In this document: positions 48,805-58,108 of the stretch, piece by piece
How positions within the stretch are numbered: position 1 is the stretch's first letter
Layout: the number at the start of each line of letters is the position of its first letter
Origin: an uncultured bacterium
Lineage (GTDB): Bacteria; Verrucomicrobiota; Kiritimatiellia; CAIVKH01
Length of the DNA: 64,000 nt
Direction: 5' to 3'
NCBI GenBank assembly: GCA_903906425.1
Contig: CAIVKH010000325.1
Coordinates: 38,920 to 102,919 of the forward strand
The notes under the pieces: model-generated
Databases searched by the model: none
What the model saw: only the letters and a program-made list of their open reading frames with translations
Told to the model about the DNA's origin: nothing
Made by a program: the position numbers and the translations under genes

Positions 48805-49146
48805 TCATGGCGCTGCGGCGGGTTTCGCGTCGAGGTGCAGGGTGCAGTGGCCGAAGGTGAGGGTGCGGGAGCCGGGGTTGGGGTTGTAGGCGGGGGCGAT
48901 TTTGTAGAGGCGGCCGCGGCCGGCGGTGATCAGGCCGGCGTTTTTCAGATTCTGAATTTGTTTCGAGCAGTTCGAGTTTGAGCAGTGGATGAGCGGGGCA
49001 AGATCGGGCACGCCGTAGCCTTCGCCATCGGCGAGGACGGTCAGGATCGCGAGGCGCATGGGGTGCGCGAGCGCGGTCATCAGGGTTCCGCGGTGGGGCA
49101 GCGGGAATCCCGGCTGGATCTGCGTTGGCGATGGGGCGCTGTTCAT
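48805..49146 (-). CDS. ArsR-type winged-helix regulator
   Basis: A 113-aa protein. The ArsR fold is seen in MTALAHPMRLAILTVLADGEGYGVPDLAPLIHCSNSNCSKQIQNLKNAGLITAGRGRLYKI: helix, recognition helix (NSNCSKQIQNLKNAGL) and wing (GRGRLYKIAPAY). Two Cys near the recognition helix (HCSNSNC) could sense metal or redox, unlike the usual ELCVC motif. It has a short N-terminal extension and a C-terminal tail. No operon partner is close, so the target is unknown. Confidence 0.8.
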   Translation of the reverse strand: MNSAPSPTQIQPGFPLPHRGTLMTALAHPMRLAILTVLADGEGYGVPDLAPLIHCSNSNCSKQIQNLKNAGLITAGRGRLYKIAPAYNPNPGSRTLTFGHCTLHLDAKPAAAP

Positions 49147-49780
49147 TTTGATCTCCTCGAATTGATCTGTTCAGGTCCTGCTTTCTTCATTTTACGGCCT
49201 AATTTCGACATTTTCGCCGCGGAAGCGAGAATTTCTCGGCAGGAAGTTATCGTTTCCAGGCATTGACGCTTCATTTCTTGACATTAGAAAATCAACTTCG
49301 AGCATTGAGAAGTCATCTCTCGATATTGATTTTCTTTCTCAAGGCATTGTGATCGTGTCTCTCGGCTTGGAGACTTCATTTTCGGGCAGTATTTTATCAG
49401 CTCCAGCCTTGTAACTTTCAGCTCAAGGCATGGAGTAATCGTCTCTCGGCATCGAATAATCATCATCCGGCTTGGAATTCGGACATTCCGGTGGTGATTT
49501 CGGGTGTTCGACCGTTGCCGGATCATCCGCCATCCGCGAATTCGGCGCTTCAAGCGCCGGCTTCTGAAATCTGAAATCTGACTTCTCATTTCCCTTCCGT
49601 GGTCTTTGCACTCAGGAGGCGGATGCGGCGAGCGTCGCGCGCGTCCATTTCGCCGTCAGTGATCAGTGTCGAAGAGTTCCTCATATGATCTCGTCAGCGA
49701 ATATAGCGGGGAGGCCTTCGATTGACCATAGTGGAGCGCAACGGCCGGTCATGGCTTCGCAAGACTGGTCGGCGCGGGCT
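49147..49780. other. Intergenic region with a 21-nt tandem array
   Basis: No gene is seen. The region is AT-richer than its neighbours and mostly filled by the array at 49232-49504. ORFs here are shadows of the array. Confidence 0.6.
49232..49504. repeat. Degenerate 21-nt tandem array, 13 units
   Basis: When cut every 21 nt from 49232, units stay in phase: most begin TCTC or TTTC, have GGCATTG or GGCTTGG at positions 7-13 and end TCA or TCG. Rough consensus is TCTCNNGGCATTGANNNTTCA. Individual units differ a lot, so simple slippage is not recent. The minus strand stays open in one frame, giving heptad-like shadows. Confidence 0.75.
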
Positions 49781-51016
49781 CTATTTTTCTTCGATCCGAT
49801 AGAGGGCTTTGTCGGTGCGGATGAAAAGGGCGTCGCGGCTGACGGCGGGGCTGGCCATGATCCGTTCGTGAAGTTCGTTCGTCGCGGCAGCCTCGAAAGT
49901 GCGGCCGGCTTTGACGACGGTCGTTTTGCCTTCCTCGCTGCAAAAATAAATCCGCCCGCTGGCGATGATGGGCGAGGCGGAGAAGTTCCCGGTGAAGCGC
50001 TGCTCCCAGATGACCGTGCCGGTTTTCGCGTCGAGACACGTTGCGGAGCTGTTGTCGCTGACGACATAGAGTTCGTCGCCGGCGAGCAGCGGCGATGGTT
50101 TGAGCGGCATCTTTTTGTCGCACTTCCACGCGACCTGCGAGGCGTCGAGCGTGCCGTGGCCGCCGAGGCGGACGGCCCAGAGTTCCGGCTTCATGAATCC
50201 GGTGTCGATATAAACCAGACCGTGGCCGGCAACGGGCCGCGGCGTGTTCGAGAAGCCGGGCATGCGGATTTTCCAGATTTCTTTTCCGGTCATCGGCTCG
50301 TAGGCATAGGCCCAGTGCGCGCCGGGAATGATGAGCTGGTCCTGCCCGTCAACGTTGACGGCCAGCGGAACGCAAAACGCCTTGCGGGTGTCGGCGGCGC
50401 AGTTGAGGTCGCCGGAGCGCGGAGTTTTCCACGCGATCTTTCCGGTGTCCTTGTCGAGCGCGGCGACGTACTGGACGTTCGTGCCGTCGCAGGGGATCAC
50501 GAGCAGGTTCTTGTAAATCGCCGGCGAGCTGCCCGGGCCGACCATGTGGTCGAGCTGCAATTCGGTGTTGCGCCACAAAATTTTTCCGGTGCCGGTGTCG
50601 AGGCAGGCGGTGCCGGTGGTTCCGAAATTCACATAGACGCGGCCCTCCTCGATGACCGGCGTCGGCGAGGCGTGGCTGTTCTTGTTTTGGATGACCATAG
50701 GTTTTTCGCGCCGGAAAATTTCAACATCATGCAGCAATTTGCCGCTGGATTTTTCAACGCACAGCGCCCGCAGAGAAAGATTGCTGTCCGTCGCGGTCGT
50801 CATCCAAATTTGATCGCCCCAGATGACCGGCGATGACCAGCCCGTGCCGGGCAGCTCGGTGCGCCACGCGATGTGATTCGTCGGGTCCCACGTGAGCGGA
50901 AGCTTCGCCTCGTCGGCGTGGCCCTGGCCGTCCGGCCCGCGGAATTGCGGCCAGTTGTCGGTCGCGCGGGCGGAAGCGGCGGCGAAAAAAAGACAGGCAA
51001 ACAAAAATGATTTCAT
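49781..51016 (-). CDS. Exported PQQ-like beta-propeller protein
   Basis: A 411-aa protein with signal peptide MKSFLFACLFFAAASARA and opening DNWPQFRGPDGQGH. Blades show the LDxxTGK(I/E) pattern (CVEKSSGKLLHD, LDTGTGKILWR, LDKDTGKIAWK, YEPMTGKEIWK, LDAKTGTVIWE). It is a periplasmic scaffold or redox-linked protein of the BamB/PQQ type, not necessarily binding PQQ. It has the same opening as the 12967 protein, so the two are homologues within the window. It is divergent from the GH172-type gene across paired-dyad copy 13. Confidence 0.87.
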   Translation of the reverse strand: MKSFLFACLFFAAASARATDNWPQFRGPDGQGHADEAKLPLTWDPTNHIAWRTELPGTGWSSPVIWGDQIWMTTATDSNLSLRALCVEKSSGKLLHDVEIFRREKPMVIQNKNSHASPTPVIEEGRVYVNFGTTGTACLDTGTGKILWRNTELQLDHMVGPGSSPAIYKNLLVIPCDGTNVQYVAALDKDTGKIAWKTPRSGDLNCAADTRKAFCVPLAVNVDGQDQLIIPGAHWAYAYEPMTGKEIWKIRMPGFSNTPRPVAGHGLVYIDTGFMKPELWAVRLGGHGTLDASQVAWKCDKKMPLKPSPLLAGDELYVVSDNSSATCLDAKTGTVIWEQRFTGNFSASPIIASGRIYFCSEEGKTTVVKAGRTFEAAATNELHERIMASPAVSRDALFIRTDKALYRIEEK

Positions 51017-51089
51017 GGATTCCTCGCGCGTAGAATTCGCCGCATTGGTTCGAAACTTCCACGCGCGATTTTTATGCGCGCGGCGAATC

Positions 51090-51136
51090 TTCTAATGATT
51101 GGAACTTTGCGCGCGCGGGATTTCCAATCATTGGAA
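51090..51136 (+). repeat. Paired-dyad element, copy 13
   Basis: Dyads at 51090-51104 (variant TTCTAATGATTGGAA) and 51122-51136 (C), spacer CTTTGCGCGCGCGGGAT. It lies between divergent genes. Confidence 0.93.
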
Positions 51137-51181
51137 ACTCCGATGGTGGTCAGGAGCGCGCGCTTGAAAGGAACGTGAAGT

Positions 51182-53215
51182 GTGAATCTGATTCTGGCTT
51201 TTCTGGGGTTCAGTTTTTTTGCGACGAACGCGCCGGTGGCGCCGAAACCGCCGGCGACGGCGCTGACGTATCCTGATTTGATCCGGCGCGTGACGGACCT
51301 CGAACAGCTCGCGGTGCTGCCGGTGAAGGGCGAGACGTGCGCGCAGTGGTCGAGCTATGACCGCAAAAGCAAGTTCGATGAGGCGACGGGGAAATATGTG
51401 GACTGGTTCGCCAACGGCGACGGCAAAGGTTTCATCCGCGAGGAAAATGGCAAGCAGGTGATGGCGGAAATGAACGGGCCGGGCTGTATCTGGCGCACGT
51501 GGTCGGCCACGCCGGAGAAGGGCCACGTCCGTATTTTTCTCGATGGCGCGGAGCAGCCGGCGATTGATCTTTCGTTCGCGGATTATTTCGGCTCCGGCGG
51601 GCTCGTCGGTTTCCCGGCGCTGATTTACAAGACCGCGGCGAACGGTTTCAACTGCCGCATTCCGATTCCGTATCAGAAGTCTTGCAAGATCGTGGCCGAT
51701 CAGGGATGGGGAAATTATTTTCAGTTCACCTACACGACGTTTCCGGCCGGAACCATCGTGCCAACATTCACGCGAAAATTCATCGGCCAGTATTTTGCGG
51801 AGTTGCAGGATCTGGACGCGAAGATGGGCGCGGGGCTGGGCGATAATCCGTCGCCGCCCGAAGGCAAAGAAAAGACGATCGCGAAAACGATCACGGTCCA
51901 GCCGCACGAGACGGTTTGCGTTGCGAAGATTGACGGGCCCCGCGCGATTACCAGCTTCAAGGTGAAGCTCGAAACGAACGGGCTGGACGATGTCGAGGCG
52001 GCGCTGCGCGCGGTGACGCTGAATATGAAGTGGGACGGTGAGAGCAAGGCCAGCGTGTGGACGCCGCTCGGCGATTTCTTCGGGACCGGGCCGGGAATCA
52101 ACATCTACAAATCGCTTATGCTCGGAATGACCGCGGACGGATTTTATTCGTATTGGTACATGCCGTTCGAAAAGAGCGGCGCGATCGAGCTGATCAACGA
52201 AGGCGGCGTGCCGGTGAAGCTGGCGTGTGAGATCGCCCACGCGCCGCTCTCGCAGCCCACGGCGCAACTTGGCCGATTCCACGCAAAGTGGCATCGTGAT
52301 GCGTTCCTGCCCGCCGAACCGGAACGCGATATGGATTGGACGATGCTGAAGGCCGCCGGTCGCGGCCGGTTCTGCGGCGTCGCGCTCAACGTGTGGAATC
52401 CGCGCGGCAACTGGTGGGGCGAGGGCGACGAGAAATTCTTCGTGGATGGCGAAAAGTTTCCGTCCACCATCGGCACGGGCTCGGAGGATTACTTCAGCTA
52501 TGCGTGGTCGAGCGCGACGTTGTTTTATCAGGCGCTGCACAACCAGACGCGCAACGACGGCGGCAACCGCGGGCATCTGTCGGTGAACCGCTGGCATGTG
52601 GCCGACAATATTCCGTTCCAGTCGCAGTTCGAGGGCTGCATCGAAAAGTATTTCCTGAACGCGCGACCGACGCTCTACGACTGCGTCGTATATTTTTACC
52701 AGGCCGCGGGAGATTCTGATCCGTACGAGCCGCAGGCGGTTTCCGAACGCATCGGTTTTTATCCGAAACCGGAAATCCAGAAGACCGAGGGCTCGATTGA
52801 AGGCGAGGACCTGCGCGTGATCGAGAAATCCAGCGGCGATACATCGCCGCAGGACATGAATCATTATAAGGGCAAGTGGAGCGATGGGCGGCATCTCTTC
52901 TGGAGTCATGCTCAAGACGGCGGAAAGCTGAAACTCGCCCTGCCGGTGAAGACTTCCGGGCGCTTCGAGATCGTCGCTGCGATGACGAAGGCCAAGGACT
53001 ACGGCATCGTGCAATTCTCGCTCGATGGCGAAAAACTCGGCCAGCCGTTCGATGGTTTCAACGACGAGGTTGCACCATCCGGTGAGATCAAACTCGGCAT
53101 TCGCGAGCTTTCCGCCGGTGAGCACAAGCTCACGCTCGAATTCACTGGCAAAAATCCGGCGGCGTCCGGCTTCTTTGCCGGCCTGGATTATCTGAAGCTC
53201 GTGCCGCAGAAATAG
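51182..53215 (+). CDS. GH172 / DUF2961 glycoside hydrolase
   Basis: A 677-aa protein from GTG 51182, with a short signal-like N-terminus. The double jelly-roll family is clear: EMNGPGCIWRTWSA, LGDFFGTGPG, YWYMPFEKSG, FVDGEKFPSTIGTGSEDYF with the key acidic residue, and the NRWHVADNIPF region. The C-terminal 140 aa add another beta domain (a carbohydrate-binding type). GH172 includes difructose-anhydride and D-arabinofuranan-type exo-enzymes, so it probably removes sugar residues from complex glycans. Its neighbours also concern glycans. Confidence 0.92.
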   Translation: MNLILAFLGFSFFATNAPVAPKPPATALTYPDLIRRVTDLEQLAVLPVKGETCAQWSSYDRKSKFDEATGKYVDWFANGDGKGFIREENGKQVMAEMNGPGCIWRTWSATPEKGHVRIFLDGAEQPAIDLSFADYFGSGGLVGFPALIYKTAANGFNCRIPIPYQKSCKIVADQGWGNYFQFTYTTFPAGTIVPTFTRKFIGQYFAELQDLDAKMGAGLGDNPSPPEGKEKTIAKTITVQPHETVCVAKIDGPRAITSFKVKLETNGLDDVEAALRAVTLNMKWDGESKASVWTPLGDFFGTGPGINIYKSLMLGMTADGFYSYWYMPFEKSGAIELINEGGVPVKLACEIAHAPLSQPTAQLGRFHAKWHRDAFLPAEPERDMDWTMLKAAGRGRFCGVALNVWNPRGNWWGEGDEKFFVDGEKFPSTIGTGSEDYFSYAWSSATLFYQALHNQTRNDGGNRGHLSVNRWHVADNIPFQSQFEGCIEKYFLNARPTLYDCVVYFYQAAGDSDPYEPQAVSERIGFYPKPEIQKTEGSIEGEDLRVIEKSSGDTSPQDMNHYKGKWSDGRHLFWSHAQDGGKLKLALPVKTSGRFEIVAAMTKAKDYGIVQFSLDGEKLGQPFDGFNDEVAPSGEIKLGIRELSAGEHKLTLEFTGKNPAASGFFAGLDYLKLVPQK

Positions 53216-53363
53216 CGACGGCCAACATCTTCCTGCTTGCCCGCCCGGGTTCAACTGATCACTCTGCCGGCTTTTTGCATAATAATGCGAAGTGTGTGAT
53301 AGTAATTGCGGGATAACATCAGAGGGGGAAAGGACGGAATCTGCTAATGGATAGGGCAAGGTA

Positions 53364-55208
53364 TTGAACGAACTTTCTTTGTCAGGCGAAGAACCGGAAT
53401 CGGGAGCTTCGACAGGAAAAGTCTATCACGGATTGGCGGCAGGTGCGCTTGCCGTCGCCTTTGTCGTTGTGCTGGGGCTGTCCCTGCACGTCACGAATTC
53501 GCAGCGGTTGATCGCGCCGGCGGATTTGAATTTTCATCGGGCCGCAGGTCAGGCGGACCGGGCACTCCGCGTTCAGTTTGATTGGATGGATTTCCTGCCG
53601 GCATTCGATCTGGGCGCCGATCATACCGCGACGCTTGAGCTGCCGCGCTTCGAAGATGGCTGCGAGTTGGTGATGATCGGGCGCGAATCGAGCCTGAAAA
53701 ATTCCAGCACGGTTCACCCGCCGGATGTGAAGATCGCCGTGAACGGTCGCGAACTTGGAAATTTCAAGACGAACTTTCCACACTGCTTCAATGGCTGCTC
53801 CGTCCACGGCGCGCGCTTTGTCATTTCCGGAGCGATGCTGAATCTGGCGACCAACACCGTCACGTTCGCAGTCCGCGATTTCGATTTTCTGGGCCGCATG
53901 GTCATTTCGCGCCACCCCGCCCTTGCGCGGGTCACGCGTCTGGCGCTGCCGCTGTTTGCGTGGATGTTTCTGGCTTCGCTGGCGTGGTGGTTTGCCGGCT
54001 CGAACCGGCGATGGATTTTTCCCGTCGCCCTGGTCGTGACATTTTTCGCCGGTTATCACCAGTCGCTGGCGACGATGAAGATCGCGCCGTTCGCGGACTA
54101 TTTCTTTTCCGACCCGGCGGATTTCATCAAGCCCATCGCGCTCGGCGAATACACGTTCGACGTGGCGAAACACCCGCTTTTCCAGCCGGTCGCGCGTCCC
54201 CTGTATTTGCTTTTGAAAATGCTGTTCAGCCAGCCGGGTGCCGAGCCGATGGCCGTGATGTTTTCGCTGGTCGGCGCGTTCAATGTTTTTCTGGCGTGGC
54301 GCATTTTCCGCCGCTGGTTCGCCCGGCCGCTCGCGGCGGCGATGCTCGCCGTGCTTTACGGTTTCACGTTTTCGGTCTGGACGTTTTCATCGCACATCGA
54401 GACGTACATTTTTTCCGCCACCGCCGCGAATCTGTTCCTCCTGGCGATGCTGGGGCGCGACCGCCTGAAGAAATGGGCCGGCATCGCGTTGCAGGTTGCC
54501 GCCGGTTCTTTTGCGGCACTGATGAATCCGCCGCTGCTTGTGCTGAATGCTGTTTCGCTCGTCCGCATGAGGCGGTGCAGCGGAAAGTTTGCGGTGCTTC
54601 GCGAAAGCCTGATTGCCGCGGCCGTGCTCGTCATTTACATGGCAGGCACGCGAATCATCGGCCATTTTTCCGGAGCGATGAACGATTCTGATTCCGCGCC
54701 CAAAGCCGTGGGCGGGCTTGTTGGATCCGAGGCCGCGACATTTCATCACTATGCCAGGAGCGCGAATCTCACGCTCTTTCAGGCCGGCAACATTCTCGCC
54801 GGACAGTGCGTCCACGCCATCGCCGGGCAGACATTTCCGAGCCACTGGTCCGACGGATTGCGCGGAATCGAGCACTTGTGGAAACACGAATGCCTCGGCG
54901 CGCCGGCGGCGCTGGCCGTCGCGGCGCTTTGGGCGGCCGGACTCGCCGGTCTCGCGCTCCAGCGCGAGCGGCGCCGGACATCGCTCGAACTCTTCGCGCT
55001 AGTGCTTCTGCCCTATTTCCTTTTCTTCTGGGCGTTCAACCCTGGCGAGATGTTCCTCTATTCCGCGCCGCTCGTCTCGCTGCTGCTGGCGTGGCTCGGC
55101 CGCGGCTGGGAAAAAATCTTCGCCGGCGCGCGGCTCGAATTTTTTCTGCTGGCGTGCGGCTTTTTTCTGCTGTTGCACAACGCCGCCTGCCTCGCCTCGT
55201 ATCCCTGA
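53364..55208 (+). CDS. Large membrane protein, possible GT-C glycosyltransferase
   Basis: A 614-aa protein from TTG 53364. After one N-terminal helix (AGALAVAFVVVLGLSLHV) comes an extracytoplasmic beta domain (about 50-195: FDLGADHTATLELPRFEDGCEL...), then about nine helices with short loops. The layout, with an acidic loop PFADYFFSDPADFIK and a long C-terminal hydrophobic part, recalls dolichol-phosphate-type mannosyltransferases. The typical DD/ED motif in the first loop is not clear. Function is uncertain. Confidence 0.65.
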   Translation: MNELSLSGEEPESGASTGKVYHGLAAGALAVAFVVVLGLSLHVTNSQRLIAPADLNFHRAAGQADRALRVQFDWMDFLPAFDLGADHTATLELPRFEDGCELVMIGRESSLKNSSTVHPPDVKIAVNGRELGNFKTNFPHCFNGCSVHGARFVISGAMLNLATNTVTFAVRDFDFLGRMVISRHPALARVTRLALPLFAWMFLASLAWWFAGSNRRWIFPVALVVTFFAGYHQSLATMKIAPFADYFFSDPADFIKPIALGEYTFDVAKHPLFQPVARPLYLLLKMLFSQPGAEPMAVMFSLVGAFNVFLAWRIFRRWFARPLAAAMLAVLYGFTFSVWTFSSHIETYIFSATAANLFLLAMLGRDRLKKWAGIALQVAAGSFAALMNPPLLVLNAVSLVRMRRCSGKFAVLRESLIAAAVLVIYMAGTRIIGHFSGAMNDSDSAPKAVGGLVGSEAATFHHYARSANLTLFQAGNILAGQCVHAIAGQTFPSHWSDGLRGIEHLWKHECLGAPAALAVAALWAAGLAGLALQRERRRTSLELFALVLLPYFLFFWAFNPGEMFLYSAPLVSLLLAWLGRGWEKIFAGARLEFFLLACGFFLLLHNAACLASYP

Positions 55209-55224
55209 GGGCGCGTTCCGGAGT

Positions 55225-55271
55225 TTCCAATGATTGGAAATTTGCGCGGCCGGATTTTCCAATCATTGGAA
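55225..55271 (+). repeat. Paired-dyad element, copy 14
   Basis: Dyads at 55225-55239 (G) and 55257-55271 (C), spacer ATTTGCGCGGCCGGATT. This copy is closest to the spacer consensus. Confidence 0.95.
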
Positions 55272-55416
55272 AAAAACAATGCCGGGGGTGGTTTTTTGGA
55301 CACCGATGGGCGGCATCGGGGGAAGGATGAAAAATCAGTGTGAGATTGACGCGAGGCGGAGAATTTATCATAGGCGACGGTTCAATTGAAATTGGTCTAA
55401 CGAGAAGGAAGATGTC

Positions 55417-55947
55417 ATGAGTGATGAGAAGAAGTGTTGTGATGCGCCCGATTGGGGCTATTCGCTTGGATTTCTGGTGCTGCGCGGCTGGCTGGGCATT
55501 CGTGCCCTGGTGACGGGCCTCGAGAAATACGCGGCGACGATGTCGATTCAAAAACCGCTGGTCGACCCGACCACGGGCATGGAAGACCCGAGCGGCGCGA
55601 TGGTCGAAGTGTCGCAGAAATTCTATTCGATGACGAACTACCACGCGGTTCCCGCGTCGCTGAAAACGAAGTTCGATCTCGAACCGATGCTGCCCAGCCT
55701 GATGACCAAGCCGTTCTATGCGGTCCTTGGCCCGCTGCTGATCATCCTCGGCGTGACGACGCTGCTCGGAATCGGCACGCGCATCTCACTGTTCGTTCAG
55801 GGACTCGTCTATATCATGCTGACGGTCGGCCTGATTCTCATCAACCAGAATGACGGTGTGGCCTGGCTCGGAATTCACGTGGGCCTGATTGCGCTGGCGT
55901 TGACACTGGTGAAACACGATCGGTTGTGCGTATGCAAGAAGTGGTAA
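55417..55947 (+). CDS. DoxX-like membrane protein
   Basis: A 176-aa protein with four hydrophobic segments (SLGFLVLRGWLGIRALVTGLEKY; FYAVLGPLLIILGVTTLLGIG; LFVQGLVYIMLTVGLILI; WLGIHVGLIALALTLV) and a Cys-rich start (KKCCD) and end (CVCKKW). DoxX-like proteins are linked to redox or quinone-dependent steps. It overlaps the start of the oxidoreductase gene by 16 nt, so the two are co-translated and may cooperate. Confidence 0.78.
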   Translation: MSDEKKCCDAPDWGYSLGFLVLRGWLGIRALVTGLEKYAATMSIQKPLVDPTTGMEDPSGAMVEVSQKFYSMTNYHAVPASLKTKFDLEPMLPSLMTKPFYAVLGPLLIILGVTTLLGIGTRISLFVQGLVYIMLTVGLILINQNDGVAWLGIHVGLIALALTLVKHDRLCVCKKW

Positions 55948-57308
55948 AATCTGATAATGGCGCGCGCGACGTTTCGCGGCGCGAATTCCTCGCCTCGTCG
56001 GCATTCGCCGCGATGGGGGCGGGTCTGGCGCTGAACGCGAACGCGCAGGCGGCGCCTGCCGCGTCGCCGGCGTCGGACAAATTGCGCGTGGCGCTGATCG
56101 GCTTCGGCGCGGAAGGCCGCGTGCTGCTCGAATCGCTGCTCAAGATTGACATGATCAAGCTCGTCGCGATCGTGGACATCTGGCAATACGCCCGCGACTA
56201 CGGCCAGAAATATCTGGAGAAGCAGGGCGTCAAGGTCAACGCGTACGAAAACTACGAGGACCTGCTCGCGAAGGAAAAGGACCTGCAGGCTGTCGTCGTG
56301 GCCACGCCGGATTTCTGGCACGCGCCCGTGACCAACGCCTGCCTCAAGGCCGGCCTCCACGTCTACTGCGAAAAGATGATGTCCAACACCATCGACGGGG
56401 CAAAATCGATGGTCAAGACGATGCAGGAAACCGGAAAGCTCCTGCAGATCGGACATCAGCGTCGCAGCAACCCGCGCTACATTTTCGCGCTCAACCGCCT
56501 CATTCGCGATGCGAAGATTTGCGGACGGATGACCGCCGCGAACGCGCAGTGGAACCGCGCCGTGGCCGAAGACCTGAACTGGCCGAAGAAGTTCGCGATG
56601 ACCGCGGACCAGCTGAAGAAATACGGCTTCGAGGACATGCACCAGTTCCGCAACTGGCGCTGGTACAAAAAATATGGCGGCGGCCCGCTGTCCGACCTCG
56701 GCGCCCATCAGATCGACATCTTCAACTGGTGGTTCGGCATTTCCCCCGCGAACGTCATCGCGGCCGGCGGTCTCGACTACTACAAGGATCGCGACTGGTT
56801 CGACAACGCGATGGTCATTTACGAGTACCATCTGCCCGAGGGAACGGCCCGCGCGTTCTACCAGGTTCAGACGACCACCAGCGCCGGCGGCGGCTATTTC
56901 GAATACTTCATGGGCACGCAAGGCTCGCTGAAGATCTCGGAAAACCCGCGCCTCACCGCTGTGTTCCGCGAACCGAGCGCCCCGCAGTGGGACGACCTCA
57001 TCAACAAGAACTATCTGAAACAAAAGGCTGCCGCCACCGACGTCGTCAAAGTGGACGTCCGCGAAAGCAAGCCGCCGGATGAGTTCGACATCCCGGTCAC
57101 CTTCAGCAAGCTGATCCACCAGCCCCACCTTGAGAACTTCTTCAAGGCGGTGCTCACGGCCAGCCTTGAGGAAAAGAACCCGAAGAAAGTCAAACTGAAC
57201 TGCCCCGCGGACGAAGCCTTCCACAGCGAAGTCGTCATCTTCAAGGCCATCGAAGCCATCAACGCCAAGAAGATGGTCGAGATGACCCCCGCGGATTTTG
57301 AAGTCTAA
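55932..57308 (+). CDS. Exported Gfo/Idh/MocA oxidoreductase (TAT signal)
   Basis: A 458-aa protein. ATG 55932 is preferred to GTG 55926. A twin-arginine signal (SRREFLASSAFAAMGAGLALNANA) precedes the Rossmann fold (LRVALIGFGAEGRVLLESLLK) and the family motif CEKMMSNTI, a variant of the usual EKP. GGGPLSDLGAHQID includes the catalytic His of the family. It uses NAD(P) to oxidise or reduce a sugar outside the cytoplasm. Such TAT-exported members are common in PVC bacteria. A second, cytoplasmic member begins at 62993. Confidence 0.92.
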   Translation: MQEVVKSDNGARDVSRREFLASSAFAAMGAGLALNANAQAAPAASPASDKLRVALIGFGAEGRVLLESLLKIDMIKLVAIVDIWQYARDYGQKYLEKQGVKVNAYENYEDLLAKEKDLQAVVVATPDFWHAPVTNACLKAGLHVYCEKMMSNTIDGAKSMVKTMQETGKLLQIGHQRRSNPRYIFALNRLIRDAKICGRMTAANAQWNRAVAEDLNWPKKFAMTADQLKKYGFEDMHQFRNWRWYKKYGGGPLSDLGAHQIDIFNWWFGISPANVIAAGGLDYYKDRDWFDNAMVIYEYHLPEGTARAFYQVQTTTSAGGGYFEYFMGTQGSLKISENPRLTAVFREPSAPQWDDLINKNYLKQKAAATDVVKVDVRESKPPDEFDIPVTFSKLIHQPHLENFFKAVLTASLEEKNPKKVKLNCPADEAFHSEVVIFKAIEAINAKKMVEMTPADFEV

Positions 57309-57335
57309 CCAAAAGGGAACAGCAGGAGAAAGAAT

Positions 57336-57980
57336 ATGAAGAGCATCTACGCAATTGGAATGATCGCCGCCATCGTTGGCGCGACTGTCGCAGTGGCCGA
57401 ACCGCTGAAGACGGAGTATCCGAAACCGATGTTTGTCGGCACCCCTGTGCCGATCAAGCTTCCGAACATGGAGCCGCCGCGCCAGCCCAAGCCGTGGGAA
57501 TTTGATCTTCCCGCCGGCTGCAAAAACCTGGCCGAAAAGAAGACCGTGACTGGCAGCGACAGCTCGCCGCTGCTCGGCTCGCTCGACCTGATCACCGACG
57601 GCGACAAATCGGCCGAGGAAGGCTCCTATGTCGAAATCGCCGGCGGCAAGCAGTGGGTCCAGATTGACCTCGGCAAGACCTCCGAAATCTACGCCCTCCT
57701 GGTGTGGCACTACCACCTCCAGCAGCGCGCCTACAAAGGCGTCGTCGTCCAGATCTCCGACGACAAGGATTTCATCAAGGACGTCAAGACCGTCTTCAAT
57801 AACGACGTTGACAATGCCGTCGGCCAGGGCGTCGGCAAAGACTTCGCCTACATCGAGACCAACTACGGCAAGCTGATCGACGCCAAGGGCACCAAAGGTC
57901 GCTACATCCGCCTGTGGAGCAATGGCAACACGGCGAATGGCATGAACCACTACATCGAAGTGGAAGCCTGGGGCAAATAA
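57336..57980 (+). CDS. Exported discoidin (F5/8C)-like protein
   Basis: A 214-aa protein with signal peptide MKSIYAIGMIAAIVGATVAVA. Residues about 60-214 form a galactose-binding jelly roll: NLAEKKTVTGSDSSPLLGSLDLITDGDKS, WVQIDLGKTSEIYALLVWHYH and the end RYIRLWSNGNTANGMNHYIEVEAWGK. It probably binds carbohydrate. It follows the oxidoreductase by 27 bp on the same strand with GGAGA before the ATG, and an intrinsic terminator follows, so the transcript from 55417 likely ends here. Confidence 0.85.
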   Translation: MKSIYAIGMIAAIVGATVAVAEPLKTEYPKPMFVGTPVPIKLPNMEPPRQPKPWEFDLPAGCKNLAEKKTVTGSDSSPLLGSLDLITDGDKSAEEGSYVEIAGGKQWVQIDLGKTSEIYALLVWHYHLQQRAYKGVVVQISDDKDFIKDVKTVFNNDVDNAVGQGVGKDFAYIETNYGKLIDAKGTKGRYIRLWSNGNTANGMNHYIEVEAWGK

Positions 57981-58003
57981 TCTGCCCTCCTGATCCGGCA
58001 GCG

Positions 58004-58039
58004 AACGCCGTCCCGCCCGTGCGGGGCGGCGTTTTTTTT
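58004..58039 (+). terminator. Intrinsic terminator
   Basis: AACGCCGTCCCG-CCCGTG-CGGGGCGGCGTT gives a 12-bp stem with a 6-nt loop, followed by eight T. It ends the 55417-57980 transcript. Confidence 0.92.
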
Positions 58040-58060
58040 GCATTCCCCTCCGCCGCCCCT

Positions 58061-58108
58061 TTCCAATGATTGGAAAACATCGCCCGCGCAAACTTCCAAC
58101 CATTGGAA
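58061..58108 (-). repeat. Paired-dyad element, copy 15
   Basis: Dyads at 58061-58075 (G) and 58094-58108 (variant TTCCAACCATTGGAA), 18-nt spacer AACATCGCCCGCGCAAAC, centres 33 bp apart. It follows the terminator. Confidence 0.92.

Noticed and set aside
51128-53359. 743-aa minus-strand ORF
   Set aside because: It is antisense to the GH172 gene, with Arg/His-rich composition typical of GC-rich shadow frames.
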